The position numbers and the translations under genes were made by a program. From the NCBI GenBank assembly GCA_013368325.1, contig JAACJK010000002.1, positions 992,001-1,056,000 on the forward strand: 64,000 bases of DNA, read 5' to 3'. This document shows positions 33,700 through 46,016 of the stretch, piece by piece. Each line of letters starts with the position of its first letter. Positions within the stretch are counted from its first letter, which is position 1. Under the pieces are notes generated by a model, which was not told the origin of the DNA, did not search any database, and saw nothing but the letters and a program-made list of their open reading frames with translations. The DNA is from Ephemerocybe angulata. Lineage: Eukaryota > Basidiomycota > Agaricomycetes > Agaricales > Psathyrellaceae.

Positions 33700-36170
33700 A
33701 TGCCTACTTCACGCGCAGAAACGCCAGATACCCAAGATCAGACCAATCTCCAAGCACGATCTGGACAAGCCCAACAGTTCGGGGACGCCCGCCCTGCTCG
33801 TTATGCCAACGCCATATCCCAACAGAAGGATGGACTCTCTAATCTTCAACGATCGAGCGAGAGGCCCTTAACTCGATCGGTGACCGCCGCCAATCGGGGT
33901 CAGCAGCCTGCTCCAGCTGAGCAGTCTGCTACCCCCTCAGCTCCTCTCGGTGCGACCTCGCCTCAACCAAACTCCCATCGCGCAGTACCAAGGTCCGACA
34001 CACCCCCACAAACTCCCAAAGAGACACGTCCTGCAATCGACCTGGAAACAGAGACTATCAAGACCACACTCGCAGCGCAGCGCCGAGCTGCACTCTCCGA
34101 CTTGCACGAGCTTCACACCGTCGAGGGCTATGACCTCAAAAGCCTCTACAAGAACATCGCCTCTGAGAGGATCATCGACACCTTCCTCGCGAAATCGAAG
34201 CTGTATGATCTCAAAGACCGTGTTTGGGTCGATATCCTCGCAAGCGACTCTATAGAGAAGGTGGATTTGACGTCGCGTTTTGTTGGCGTCATCAAGACGA
34301 TTATCGACGAGCTTGGACATTCGAAGGGTACTCGGGAGGTCGTCGATGCTCGGAACACCAAGTTCTGGCATCTCGATGACCGCACAGAGTCTTCCAACCC
34401 GTGTATGGTCATCAAGGCTACTGGACCGTCGTTCTCGCTGCCCCATGGAGGGGATGGCATTGGATTTGACAACGTAGCCTCACTCCTTGACGTGAAGCGC
34501 GATATCGAAGTATGCGAGGACGACGCCGACCAACTGGCTGTATATAACAGGTAAGTTGCCCAGATACCCGCCTTATCCCGTCATCCAGAAGTTAACAGGT
34601 CTCGCAGACAGCTATTCTTCCACCAACTGAATCGGGTCTTCTCTCGATCTCTCCTTTTCACCGAGACCCGTGTTCGTCTCGTCCACTGTGACCGCAGCGG
34701 GGGATACAAGACAGTCTGGATCAACATCCACGATGACCCCCACACATTTATCCGCCTCGTTCTTGGTCTCTCCTCGCCCAGGGAGTCGGTGCTCGGCCTC
34801 GACACTAGGGTCCGGTGGACTCTCAAAAATGGGGTCAGAATTTCTGGAACTATCGCTACACTGGATGCCTCCGGGAAGAAGGTCAAGTATCCTTTGGCTA
34901 TGGACGTCCCTTACTTCGTCAAGTATTCAGTGCGAGGCACGGGGACGGTTTGCTGGACCGCAAAGGACAAAACCGGGAGACACATTCTAATCAAAGATGC
35001 ATGGCGAACCGATGCTCAGGTCCCCGAGTATACGTTTCTGGAGCGCGCAAAGGGCTTGTCGGGTGTCGCTCAAGTTTTGGCGGTAGAGGACGAACGTGCG
35101 CAGACGAAGACGTTCCGCACCAGTAGCTTCGACTTTGCCTTGCCCGATTTTTATAATCGCATCATGTGCCGAGTCACGATGGAGTGTTATGGCGCACCCC
35201 TTCATAAGTTTACTTCTCAGCGTCAGGCTCTCGCTGCTATCCGGGATGCAATCAAAGGTACACATCAAGTTCACCCATATAGCTTTCGCGTAGTAACTCA
35301 CTGTCTGTCTCCAGGCCATTGGAACTTGCTCAAAGCGGGAGTGTTGCATAGGGATGTATCGATAGATAACATCCTACTCGGCGAACCTGGCGCATCTGTC
35401 GGTCGCCGCGGAGCTCTCATTGACCTAGACACAGCAATCTCGACTGGTGGCGGCGCGACGGCGTGCGAGCTGACGGAAGTTCAGGCGGTGCGGGCTCCCT
35501 TCCCACTCCATCGAAAAGTTACATTTGACCGATCAATTAACAGGGCACCTACCTGTACCAATCCCTGTCTATTATGAGAAACGGCATCGACGAAGAGGAT
35601 CTCATCCGGATCCCGCACGACTACCTAGACGATCTGGAATCCTTCTTCTGGGTGTTATGTCACCTCCTGCATGGGTTCGAAGGGCCAGCTCAACCCGTGC
35701 GAGACAGCCCAGTTCTCGCCCATTTCGAAAACCCAGATGCGTTCGACGCCGCCGCCAATAAGCTATTCTACCTTACGCTTGAAGGTCCCACTCGGCGTAA
35801 AGTCCCTCTATTTTGGAGCGAACCCTGTGTGGCCCTAGGCGAGAGCTTCCGGGCGTACATCTCCGACCTCACCTTGGCCAAAATCAAATGTCGCTGTAGA
35901 AGCAACAGCGCGGTTTGGCCTAGCCTCGTCCAAGCGATCTACAAGAAAGTTCATTACCACTACCACGATATCATCGGGCTCTTTGACGTTGCTTTGGAGA
36001 AACTCGACAGATTGGGAGAGGCTCCTCGCCTTCCACCTCCCGCTCCGCAACCATCCAGCCCCCTTGCCGTTTTCTTTCCCGGAGCCCCCGCCCAGAAGAG
36101 GAAATCGGATGAAGACGACGAGGACACACCGGCAAAGCGACTTCACTCATCCCCCTCGTCCATTTCGTGA
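33700..36170 (+). CDS. FunK1 fungal-type protein kinase, group 1
   Basis: Exons 33700-34550, 34608-35257, 35315-35487 and 35544-36170 give 766 aa. The start MPTSRAETPDTQ at 33700 is chosen because the in-frame ATG at 33592 is upstream of the promoter box. The N-terminal domain has NPCMVI in place of PD, and LLDVK. The kinase has ILIKDAW, EYTFLE, HRDVSIDNIL and YLDDLESFFW; the DFG equivalent reads IDLDTA, with Thr for the usual Met. The tail has FFPGAP, KRKSDEDDED and TPAKRLHS. It is the intact inverted partner of 14155-16462, which carries the same Cys substitution in the PD motif but a nonsense codon in the tail. Confidence 0.92.
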
Positions 36171-36364
36171 ACATTCTCATTAAATATACGATTGTTACTC
36201 ATCCTTATTGTGTCCTTTTCAATTTCCCCGACCCTCCTCTTTGACTGATTCTTGCACCGAAATTCACAGTTTTGCTTTCATATCCTTATCTATACCTTCT
36301 GACACCTTCGTAACTACGCTTACTTTATGTACAATAACCACTAATAACAGTACTCATACCCATT

Positions 36365-36620
36365 CACAAGAACACACTGAACCGCTGCAACAGTCCAAAG
36401 ACATCACGGATCCCTATCCAATGCACACTGTCGACTCGAGTATTGGGAACCTAGATTCTCAGTCAGACGGACCAGCTCGTCCTCGTCCTTCCAACTCCAA
36501 ACTTCAACCAGGGAATGGACTCTGGGAATTCTCAACGAGCATCTCACCATCGAAGGCCCTGCTCTAAGGGCCCTATACAAGAATGTCGCTTCCAAGGGAA
36601 TGATCAGCGTCTTCCTGATG
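36365..36620 (+). pseudogene. FunK1 exon 1 fragment
   Basis: Contains DSQSDGPARPR, like the leader of the gene at 14155-16462, and in a shifted frame LTIEGPALRALYKNVAS (36546-36596), which matches HTVEGSDLKNLYKNIAS of exon 1. An in-frame continuation stops shortly after (VFLM), and the remaining domain is absent. It lies 195 bp after an intact gene. Confidence 0.7.
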
Positions 36621-37860
36621 GTTCGTCTCCTTTTTACAACCTTTTTATTCAAGGTCTCGGTTGCGTCTCGGTCATGCCCAACATCGAGTACGGGGTGAAC
36701 TATCTTTGAGATCGAGCCCTGTCGGTATTACGGAAGCGAAGCTAAAGTGCCAACAGAGATGTAATAAGGTTGGGAGAACGCATGAGATCCTTCGAGAATC
36801 AATGGTCTTTAGTATGTTCACAGCCTACCCAATATCTGGTTGTATTCGGGCTTCGTTCATCAGTATTCTGTACACACGGATATAACTCTATCCCCATTTT
36901 GGAATCACTGAATTTTGCACAATTGCCGAGATGAACTAGGTTCAAATCCTCCATATAAGAGAGAAGTGAAAATCAAATAAACATCCTCTACAACTAGTCA
37001 TGAAACGATCATTCTCTAGCCATTCTCTCGCTCGGTGCAGTGTGTGCTCTAAGAAAGAAGGACGTTTATCGAAGTAGAGATTCACTTTCTTTCCGAGACT
37101 AGGTGAACAATGACATCCATCGTCATGTTCAATTAGGCGAGAGGTAAACCAGCCTCTTTCACCCACTGTGATATCGCAGCAATCAATCCTCGCATACCCC
37201 TCCAACTCCCGAGCGTATGTATGAGCGACTGACAGACATCATAAACTGCTCATCACAGTGAAGTAGCAGCTGGTCTCAGCAGGTTCTGGAGAGCCATCCC
37301 GTACTCGCCCAACTCCAAAAACGATCTCCCAGATTTGCGAGTGTGTGTGGAAGAGGAGTGAGTACAAGGACTGGCAAACCCAACGTACCGAGCACCAAGG
37401 AGGCGGGACCAAGGAGGCGGGCTACCGGTTGCTGCTCTCGGGGCCGCGCGCACTTGACGCTCGTCTGGTAAGATCGCCGGGAGTAACGCGCCCAAAACAT
37501 ATGGATAAGGTTCTGTAGAAGTTCGAGATGGCGAGGAACGAAGGTGCCACTCCCACGACAGATATTTATCTCTGAAGTAAGTTGTACGTGAGAAAGAGCA
37601 ACGGGTCGGGTTTGGAACTCGTGAAGAAGGGAGAGTGAAAAGGGGATCGAGTTGGCGTCGCGAGAAGCCTCAAGAAGGCCGTAACCTACCAAGAGACCAT
37701 CGAAAGGTCGCAAGTGTCGCTATACGATGGACGACTCGAGCACGGGGAGAGGGCGTGCAGACTTCCAGCCGTGGTCATGCACCGTTCGGTTTACTGACGC
37801 CATAGAGTCTAAGAGCTGAGAGCGAAGATGCGAAAAGAAAGCTCGAGTGAATGAACGCCC
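36621..37860. other. Intergenic, no gene recognised
   Basis: Several short ORFs on the minus strand (to 145 codons at 37276-37713) show no domain, signal peptide or splice pattern that would support them. No RNA gene was seen. Confidence 0.4.
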
Positions 37861-39212
37861 TTTGGTAGAAGGTTCACCAGGCCTCGTCTGACTTAGATAC
37901 GATCCGAGTCTTACCCCGAGCGCGATTCACTGGTAGATTTCGCGAAAGCTGAACCCGCCTCGAAGGATTAGTGCCCCAAAACTGGCGATATATCACACAG
38001 CAGCGGCGGTGAGACGGTCGTACCTTGCTATGATCGTCCAAATCGATTCCCCAAGGTGACAATATCCTCTCGGGAATTCGTCGCAGCGGGTAGAGGAAGC
38101 ACGCACGTAGGTATGTCGAGGTGCAGTGGGCGGTCGTCTAGTGGAGTCGTTCGTCGACCGTGGTCGGATGATGTGTGCGTGAATGGGCGAGGGTGGGTGG
38201 GTCAATCGGTGGGAGGAGTGAAGGAATGGGGAGCAGGGTCGGCTTTGGGAAGTGGAAGGGGGGTGGGGTGTGAAGGCGGGGATGAGAGGGGTTGGGAGGG
38301 GTGAGCGAGTTGGTGTTGTACGTATACGAGAAGGTTGGGAGTGGTGACCGGGCTGGGGTTGTACATGTTGTACAGCGGTGGAGCGAGGGAGGGAGAGATA
38401 GATGGAGGGCGGGAGGGGGGGAAGGAGGGAGAGATGGATGGAGGGAGTAAGGACGCATGGGCGGAGGGACGGATGGAAGGAGGGATTTAGGAAAGGCACC
38501 ACAGCGTACAGGTAATGCCATATACACTAGAGGAGCATGGAGTGGCCATGGCGAGGGGATATCCACGCACCTTTAATCGCCCTATGTCGTGCTCCATATG
38601 CCATCAGCCCCAGGCGCTGTTCCAGTACTTCCTGCTCCCATCTTCTCCACATTCCTCGAGGTCTAAATGCTAATGGGACTATCTACAGGGGTTTTGGGTC
38701 GGTTATCTGTGTGTAGTGGAGATTTGGACACGGAAGATGGAAGATGGGAAGGAATGTCGATTATGCTTGGTCGTCGTGTTGAGTAAGAATCCGTCGGTTG
38801 AGTCGCCACCTTCAGTCGCAGAGGGTAATTGGGGGGAAATTTTCACGGTAAGATTGGCTCAGATTTCAATGGGGGGAGTATTAAGGTCAGAAAGGATGTA
38901 GATGCTGAGTGTATCGCTACGCACCGAGAGAACTTTACTCTGGTCCTGAGTTGTTCCTGTATACACGTCGCGATCGATATCGAGTCAAAAGCATAGCTCA
39001 GATATACAGGTACAAAACCTCGTTCCCGCTGCAGCTTGACTTCGAGTCCACAGAGCTGGAGACGGACGCTGGTGTTCGAGACCAACTTCAGGGCAGGTCA
39101 GATCCCATCACCATCGTGCGAATCCGCCCGACGCCCCCAAACCGTGACCTCATACCCTGACCTCATCCTCCTCCATCCCCTTCCCCCCCCTCCTCCATCC
39201 AACACGCCAACC
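37860..39212 (+). repeat. 5' flank of the hypothetical gene, inverted duplicate of 12365-13640
   Basis: Blocks such as ACACGTCGCGATCGATA (38965), GGGAAGGAATGTCGA (38748) and CATCACCATCGTGCGAATCC (39107) recur inverted at 12.4-12.9 kb. The purine-rich 38150-38500 tract mirrors 13090-13310. The part next to 39213 is probably the promoter and 5' UTR of that gene. A shorter version lies at 55440-55565. Confidence 0.65.
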
Positions 39213-40213
39213 ATGCCTCCACCCGACCGCAAAACCCTCGAATACAACATAATCTGGATGGAACGCACCTTCAAAGAACGCAAAACCACCGAACAACTCC
39301 TCGCCCCCGAGCGCGACGCGGGCGTCCTCACACAACACGACTACGACGCCGCACTCGCCTTTCTCCCCGGCATGCACCGGCACTACAACGTACGCTCCTC
39401 CCTCTCCTCCCCCTCCTCCCCTCCCCTCTCCCCACGCCCCCCTCCCACACCCCACGTCCCCACGCTGACGAAGCCCTCGCGCCTTAGACCATCGGCACCG
39501 TAGCCGGCGCCAGCGCCGCCTACGCGCTGAAACGCCCCTCCTGGCCCCCCGGCCGCACGGTGGGGTTCGTCGCCTTCGGCGCGCTCGCCGGGCGCGCCTT
39601 CGGGAGCGCCATCGCCGTCATGTCGCACTACAAGTTCATCGAGAAGATCGAGGAGCCGGAGCGCTTCTCGGCTGCGATGGAGAACGTGCAGCGTAGGCTG
39701 GGGAAGGCGGTGCCGAAGGCGCCTGGGATTGTTATGAAGCCGCGGGGGAGAGGTGAGGAGGGGGTGGAAGGGGTGGAGGGAGGGGGCTTTGGGGGTCCGG
39801 CGGTGGATGGGGAGGGTGGTGGGGATGGTGCGTTCGATTTTCTTCGTCTGTGTTTGGATTCTCTAACGTCGTTCTTCGTTGCAGCGTTCCATCCACCTGA
39901 CCCACGCCTCATACCTCCCTTCCCATCACCCTCCACCCCAGCCTCAGAAGCCCCGCCGCCATCGCCTTCCCCATCCACGCCCACAACGTCATGGGACCGC
40001 ATCCGCACCGCCAACGGCCACGGCACCGCTCGCCCGTCCTCCTGGGACGCCCTGCGCCAGACCCAAGCCAAGGCGGAGCTGCAACGACGTCCACCACCCC
40101 CGTCTTCACAGTCTCCTCAATCTGACTTTTCTTCTGATCCCCGTTTTAGAGAGGAGGACGATCAGGCGAAGTTCGACGCGATGTTGGAGCGTGAACGGAA
40201 TATGAAGCCGTAG
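39213..40213 (+). CDS. Conserved hypothetical protein with two hydrophobic segments (OCIA-like topology)
   Basis: Exon 1 is 39213-39389 (59 codons: MPPPDRKTLEYNI... to GMHRHYN). After a 98-bp intron, exon 2 starts at 39488 and is open to the stop at 40213. A possible second intron (about 39830-39884) is a multiple of three, so both versions stay in frame. The N-terminal part is charged (TFKERKTTEQLL). Two short hydrophobic stretches follow, TIGTVAGASAAYAL and VGFVAFGALAGRAFGSAIAV, then a charged helix (YKFIEKIEEPERFSAAMENV). The rest is Pro/Ser-rich and low in complexity. The layout recalls small OCIA-domain mitochondrial or endosomal membrane proteins, but no diagnostic motif was seen and the name is only a suggestion. 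Two broken relatives exist in the window. Confidence 0.62.
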
Positions 40214-42200
40214 CGGGGATGGGGTGGATAGGGATAAATGTACAGTAGGTGGATGAATAATGGATCGCTTTTTGCCAATTCAGCGAGACGCTCGACATAA
40301 CCCCAAGCACACTCCGGCACAACGCGCCTGGGCCACAGGTGGCTGCTCGTGGCTATACAAACTTCCTAATGTTCTTACCAGCGCGAACTTCAACTCGCGC
40401 TCGTCGCCAGGGCGTGTCTCGAGGACACTACCTCGCAGGTCCGTGAAATAGGAAGCAGCCGTCCTCACGCATAAGGTGCGTCGGCCGACCGTCCAATCCA
40501 CACGCTGACTGAATCTCTCATCTCATCTCATCCCAGCCCAGCCCAGCCATACCGGAACTTGACACGCCTCAGCACGACCTCGCTCGTCCCAAGTCCCGAG
40601 TTCGACTTGTGGAGACGAGCCTACGTCCAAACGATAGATAACGTTAAAGGGGATCTGAAGCCCGCGAGAGCTCCCACAATGGATGGATTGATTTTGCAAG
40701 TTGCACTTGAGCATAGTCCGAGGGCTGGACGTTCCGTGCTATCATATGTGCTTACCGCTTACACTCGCACCGCTCGGCAGGACGCATCGAGAACCATGAC
40801 CCTCACGATGCCTTGAAGAGTCGCGAATTGGGAACGGGACTTCCTCGTTCATAATGTACGTCGCTCGCCCAACCTACACCCGCAGCATCCGGCTGAACAC
40901 GACTTCCCACTCTAGCCTAGGCATTGCGAAGCTCGACAACCCGAACGACCAGCCATCGGTGCCTTGTGCCTTGTCTCGACTCATGAGACGAGTGAACGAG
41001 TCAAGGTGCGGGCTGTCAGTGTATTGCTCGCCCGCTGCGGGATGATCACCGAACTTCCTGAGTTCGAGCGAGACTGTTTCGGATGGGCGACGAGATTCTA
41101 CTACCTCATATCGTTTCGTTCGACCCGGTTCTCATGGTTCCCGACCGACCGACGCTCTCGAACGGTGAACCCCACGACGGAAGGCGTGGACGATGCGGCT
41201 CGTCGTACTCGTCGTACATTCGGGAGTATCATTCGGGAGTACGCCTGCCTGTCTATAGCAGGGTCGATATCGTGCAGGTCCGCGAATGGGAATGGCACGT
41301 ATACAGCCCCAGACTCTAGGTATGTACGGCGGTCGCACAATTACACGCGTAGAATTCGGTGCTGACGGACCTCTTTACCTAGACTGGTTCTAAGAAAGCT
41401 CGAGGGGTCGAGAAGAATAAGTCTCAGCGCCGCCTCGGCCGCTCTGAGCTTGGGTCGAGACGCGTAGATGAGCCTAGGTGCGAGTCAATGACATTGACTC
41501 TTCTTTTCAAGCCCGGCCTTCGCTAGGTGTCACTCCCTGACCATGGGTCGCCCGTCTTGGAAGTTGGCGGTGATTGCAAGTTTATTCTAGGAACGAACAT
41601 ATGAGCTGTCTATCAGCCACGGAAGCTTGTTCCTTCCGCTGACAACTCGAAATGCACATGCTCTTTCCTAAGTCGTGCATAACGCTCGAGAGCCTGGTTA
41701 TTTTGAAATTGCAGATTAGAGGACGATTCAAAGGCTGGAATATCGGTTCTACGAAGGTCGGGGAGTGTCAGTACTCACATCGGTTGTGGCACTCTCGAGA
41801 TATACGCGCCAGGAGACGCGAGTTTTCGTGTCATCACTTCAAAATATATCAAATATACGGCGATTAATCCGCCACCGTTCAGGCGTTCAGGGGAAGTGGA
41901 TTGCACGCGCTCTCCCAGCCGACAAGTTTGACGTAGAGAATGGTCAAAATCATCGAGCCAGGCACCGCCGTAACCCGGCCATCCCAGAGCCGAGTCGGCA
42001 CAGGGTCATCCAATCGTTCTTGTGACTTCCAGGTCGGAAAGCCTCCACAACCGATGCTCGCCATGTCTATTCCTGCGCTCCCGTGGTTGAAAGTTGACAG
42101 TCGGTACGTACGAACCAGGTACCGGCTCGCAGGCCTTGTACCGAATTTGGCAGCAGGATTCGAGAAAGAAAACATGAGGAGGGGTCAGGATGAGGATAAA
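40214..42200. other. Intergenic, no gene recognised
   Basis: Nearly 2 kb with only short ORFs. A CTCATCTCATCTCATC and CCCAGCCCAGCCCAGCC microsatellite lies at 40518-40549. Nothing else could be supported. Confidence 0.45.
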
Positions 42201-42250
42201 AGGCGACTCACGAATGCACCGAAACCCATCCTCATCTTCCTCACATCAAC

Positions 42251-43414
42251 ATGTCTGAGTTCTACGTTCCCCCTCCCGAGATCGTCACTCGCATCATCGA
42301 CTACCCAGGCCAACACGTCCTGTCCAAAGGCTCCAATGGCCACCACGACCGCTACGGGAACTACACCACCGTTGCCCTCGTCTCCGCGAGCTCGGACGGC
42401 GACGACCAGTACTGGTCTCTCGAGGGAAGGGGAGGGACCTGCTTGTTCAGGAACAAGGGCATGGGCAAGGTCATCATCGTTGGCTCTGCGAACGACCCCG
42501 TACCCTTCTTCTTGGCTCCCGGTAGCCTGACCTCGGGCGCGAGCGCACAAAGGTACGGACCGTGCACGAAGTTCCAATGATACTACTTAATACTGTGGAT
42601 ATCACTGACATCATTCGCTCTTGTAAATAGCTTCATCACGCTGGAGCCTGGCACAGGCCAGTACGATGGATACTTCCGGTTGATCAGGGTGTGCAGCGAC
42701 AACGTCGGCATCCTCCATAGCAGGTCGGGTCGCCTCGAGGTCGTGACACTCGATTCCCGAGACAAAATTGGGAGCGTGCCGATCTCGAGCGAACAGTACT
42801 TCCAGTTCGACTACGAGCCGATGGACGTCGACAGCATCGAGTACAACTTCAAGGAGAGCAGGAGGTTCAACGAGCGCCCCCATATCTTGGTCGACACCTA
42901 CCTTTCGAACGACACCGGCTCCGACCAGACCTTGACCTACGAGTTGAACGAGAAGACGTCTACGACCTCCAAATGGGATTACAAAGTCGGTATCAAGCTC
43001 GGCTTTAGCAAGAAGGTGAAGAGTAAGTGCACTTTATTATTATTAGCAATCGCTTCGTACCAGAGATTCTGACCACGCCTTACTATAGCTGGAGTGCCCG
43101 GTGTCGCGGAAGGCGAGCTCGCATTCGATGCCTCCTTCACCGCCGAGTGGTCCCAGGGCAAGTCCGTCACAAGGGAGCAGGCGTGGAAGGCAACCTTCCC
43201 TGTGAAGGCGCGTGCGGGTGAGCGCATACGTGCAAAGAGTAGCGTGTGGATGGGGAATGTCGAGGTGCCGTATACCCTTGTCTTGAAGAACAGGGCTGGC
43301 CACCGTGTTGAGCAGAAGGGAATTTGGCACGGGGTTTTGGCGTGGAACCTTCGACATGAGCTCAAGGCTGAGAAGCCCGACGGCACGGAGATTAGGATGA
43401 TTCCAGTGGAGTAG
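42251..43414 (+). CDS. Aerolysin-like (ETX/MTX2-type) beta-pore-forming family protein
   Basis: Exons 42251-42552, 42631-43022 and 43089-43414 give 339 aa. There is no signal peptide. Residues 1-140 form an N-terminal domain I cannot assign. From about residue 175 the protein is rich in alternating Ser/Thr and hydrophobic residues (LTYELNEKTSTTSKWDYKVGIKLGF; GELAFDASFTAEWSQGKS), the pattern of the amphipathic insertion strands and flanking sheet of aerolysin-fold proteins. Mushrooms often carry such cytosolic proteins, usually read as defence against grazers. This reading rests on pattern only. A shorter diverged relative at 49000-49860 is broken, and a 3' fragment lies at 25216-25455. The 3' flank is interrupted by a transposon 200 bp after the stop. 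Confidence 0.75.
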
Positions 43415-43615
43415 AGATTATTTGAGCGAAGCGAATGCCTGTAGTTGAATACTTCTCGCGACGTGAACTTGATTGACAATGATTGTATTGCTCTCTTTGT
43501 CGTGAGATACCTAGTTCCGAGAATAATCAGTTCGTCTAATTTCACCACACTTGGCTACGACCTCCTTTAGAACCAAGTGCCAGTGGGGTATACAAGTGAA
43601 TCTCCCGACACTAAA

Positions 43616-45339
43616 CACTGTAAGCCATGCACCCGGGGGTCGCCCCTGGGTAACCCCTGGGCGATGCTGGGTGACCGCTGGGCGATGCTGGGTGACCGCT
43701 GGGTGCTCCCGGGTACTCCTGGGTAGCGACCCTGGGCGATCGGTGAGGATATTTTGAGTCCCTCGCGGCACCCAGGAGCCGCTGCGTGGCCCTGGGTCAC
43801 TGCTGGGAATGTTCCCTGGCCACTTTCCAGGAGCATATGGTATTAGATCCTGGGTATGCCTTATGCGTGCTGCAGTGATCGCCGTTGGTCGTCCTTCCAT
43901 TGGGAATGAACATGTCGGGAAATGGGAATGGTGCAATTATAAGAGACATAATACTGCTATCTGAATCCTCTAAGTGAGAATGGTGCCCAATGCCCAGTAG
44001 TGTCGTATCTGGAGACTGGACATAAGCCATTCGGTAACATGGTCAACAAAATTTACATGAAGCAAACGCCGGAGACGTAATAGGGCTATGTAGTCTTCGA
44101 TAAATAAAGACGTTGGTATACACAGTGCAAACTCGGCGCATAAACATTGGAAGGGACACGAGCAAAACGAGACAGACTACAAGCCCGACTGTGACGAGTC
44201 CCGGAATGACATCATTCAATTAAAGCGGAGAATTAACCACGATCCAAAAGCCCGCCGCCACGCTGATCAGCCACTGCTTCGTTCCTTCCCCTTTCTTTCC
44301 CACTACAGACTCAACATCGTCCTCCGTATCTAACGCGACTTGGCGATTTCCTTCTCCTCCAGTTGTGTATGTGTCTGCTCAAGGCGAGCACCTTCTCTAT
44401 CATCCATCTTGTTCTGCAATAGTCAGGTGCGAACGACCTCGTCGTCCCTTTCCCAAACGGCAAACATTGGCTACCATGCCAGGTGAGTTCTTCCCATGTA
44501 GAGCAGGACCCTTACTGATCAGTGACCAGAGATAGCGCTGCTGCAGCGTAAGAACGGACTTCAATAGACCGGCGACACGCCTTGGATTGTAGCTGCAGCG
44601 GTACTCGGCCGGTACTCAACCGGTACTGTGGATGGAGTCGCGAAGGTACGGGGGTCATGTCCACAGTTCGGCTACATGCTATGAACTAACTCAACTTCAG
44701 GGATATCAAACTATCTTGGCGGGCGGGTGACCCGGCGGCACGGAGTTACAGCTATTGGTGTGTTTCCATCAGATTTACAGACCCTGCCGACGTTAACCCG
44801 CCGCCTTCACCAGCCCGCCCTAACCTGGCCCAGGGCCCCAGACTGCCAGCACAGAAGTTTGCAGCGTTGCTTCGTATTGGGTGGAGTATTCTAATTGGTT
44901 AGGTGCATCAGCTGTTCGTCGTGTTATCTCGTAGCTTGTAATGCAGTCTAGCTATTATTATGTATTCATAGATAGCCAATACAACGATTTAGTCTTGAAT
45001 TCCAGAATTCAATGTGCCGTGCAGCCCGGTATATGGATCAAGAACAACCCGGTGTATTGGTGGTGATCGCAGGGTAAAATCCAGCAGAAACCGCTGGATT
45101 CTACCCTGGAGGCCTGTTCAACTACCCAGGAAAACGCGCACCTGGACGGGGGAAAATCCCGGGTACCCCTGGGTCGCCCATCCTGCCGCCCGCCCTGAGA
45201 ATCCAGCAGCACTTCCTGGGTAACCCAGGAGTAAACCGGGGGAAATCCAGCGGTTTTCTCCTGGGTAAACCAGGAAGATACCCCGGGTGGCCACCCAGGG
45301 GATACCCAGGGGACCCCCCCGGGTACATGGCTTACAGTG
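43616..45339. mobile_element. CACTA-like non-autonomous DNA transposon, 1724 bp
   Basis: The left end is CACTGTAAGCCATG, then CACCCGGGGGTC. The right end is the inverted repeat of the same 14 bases, with the next ones nearly matching (TACCCGGGGGGG). AAA flanks both ends (43613-43615 and 45340-45342), a 3-bp target duplication. About 200-300 bp inside each end is packed with CTGGGTAACCC and CCCAGGGG motifs, the subterminal repeats usual for CACTA elements. The interior has no long ORF, so it needs a transposase from elsewhere. The paralogous flank at 24.7-25.1 kb lacks the element. The superfamily is inferred from the CACTG ends and 3-bp duplication. Confidence 0.8.
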
Positions 45340-45342
45340 AAA

Positions 45343-46016
45343 GGTTTTCCAGACTCAGGCAGCAGGCTGTGGTAACGCCTCGGTTCGACGTTCTAGAAAA
45401 GTGGCCTCTCGATATCGATGAGAAAGTTGTCGATGTATATTCTGGAATCGAAGAATGGTGCGATGGTGCGTGCGGATGTCAATCCTGGACGTGTAAGGTA
45501 TTACACCGTATTGTGTGCTGACCTCTGTTGACGCCCGTATAGAGGCAGCTCATGCAGCGTGCTCTGCTAGCGCTGTTGTACTCTTTTGTTTCTCTCATTT
45601 GGCTTCTGCGATTCAGCGTTCTGGCCCCTGGGAAGTCACCCTGGATTCCAGGCGGGCTTTTATCGACGAGCCGTTGAGGACTATGTACTTTTTAGACTAC
45701 TTTACTGCGATCGGGAGTGGAATGTTCAAAGTGCCGGTATACCATCCGATCCATTTGCCGCCCCCAGAGGGAGGCGGCCGGTAGTGAGGGAATTACGACC
45801 CTTTCTGCGAATTCCAACTTCGCAGTTCGTAGCTAATCTCGGAACACATTGTTGGGTATACCTGTGAGTTAAAGTTTCTTGGATGCGCGAAGTGGACAGG
45901 CGGCGTCGGTAATCCCTAGAAATATACATCCGGTCTGAGGTCGATAGAGTACAAATCTTGCATACATTACACGAACCTGAGCACGTTTTACCGAGCATTG
46001 GCGGACGGGTTGTGGA
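45343..46016. other. Continuation of the duplicated 3' flank
   Basis: 45365-45620 matches 25055-24780 on the minus strand, across the transposon insertion. After that the two copies diverge. A frame of 89 codons at 45515-45784 is open but lacks a domain or conserved partner. It is not called as a gene. Confidence 0.45.

Noticed and set aside
37276..37713. 145-codon minus-strand ORF
   Set aside because: No domain, no conserved partner and overlapping frames on the same strand; not enough for a gene call.
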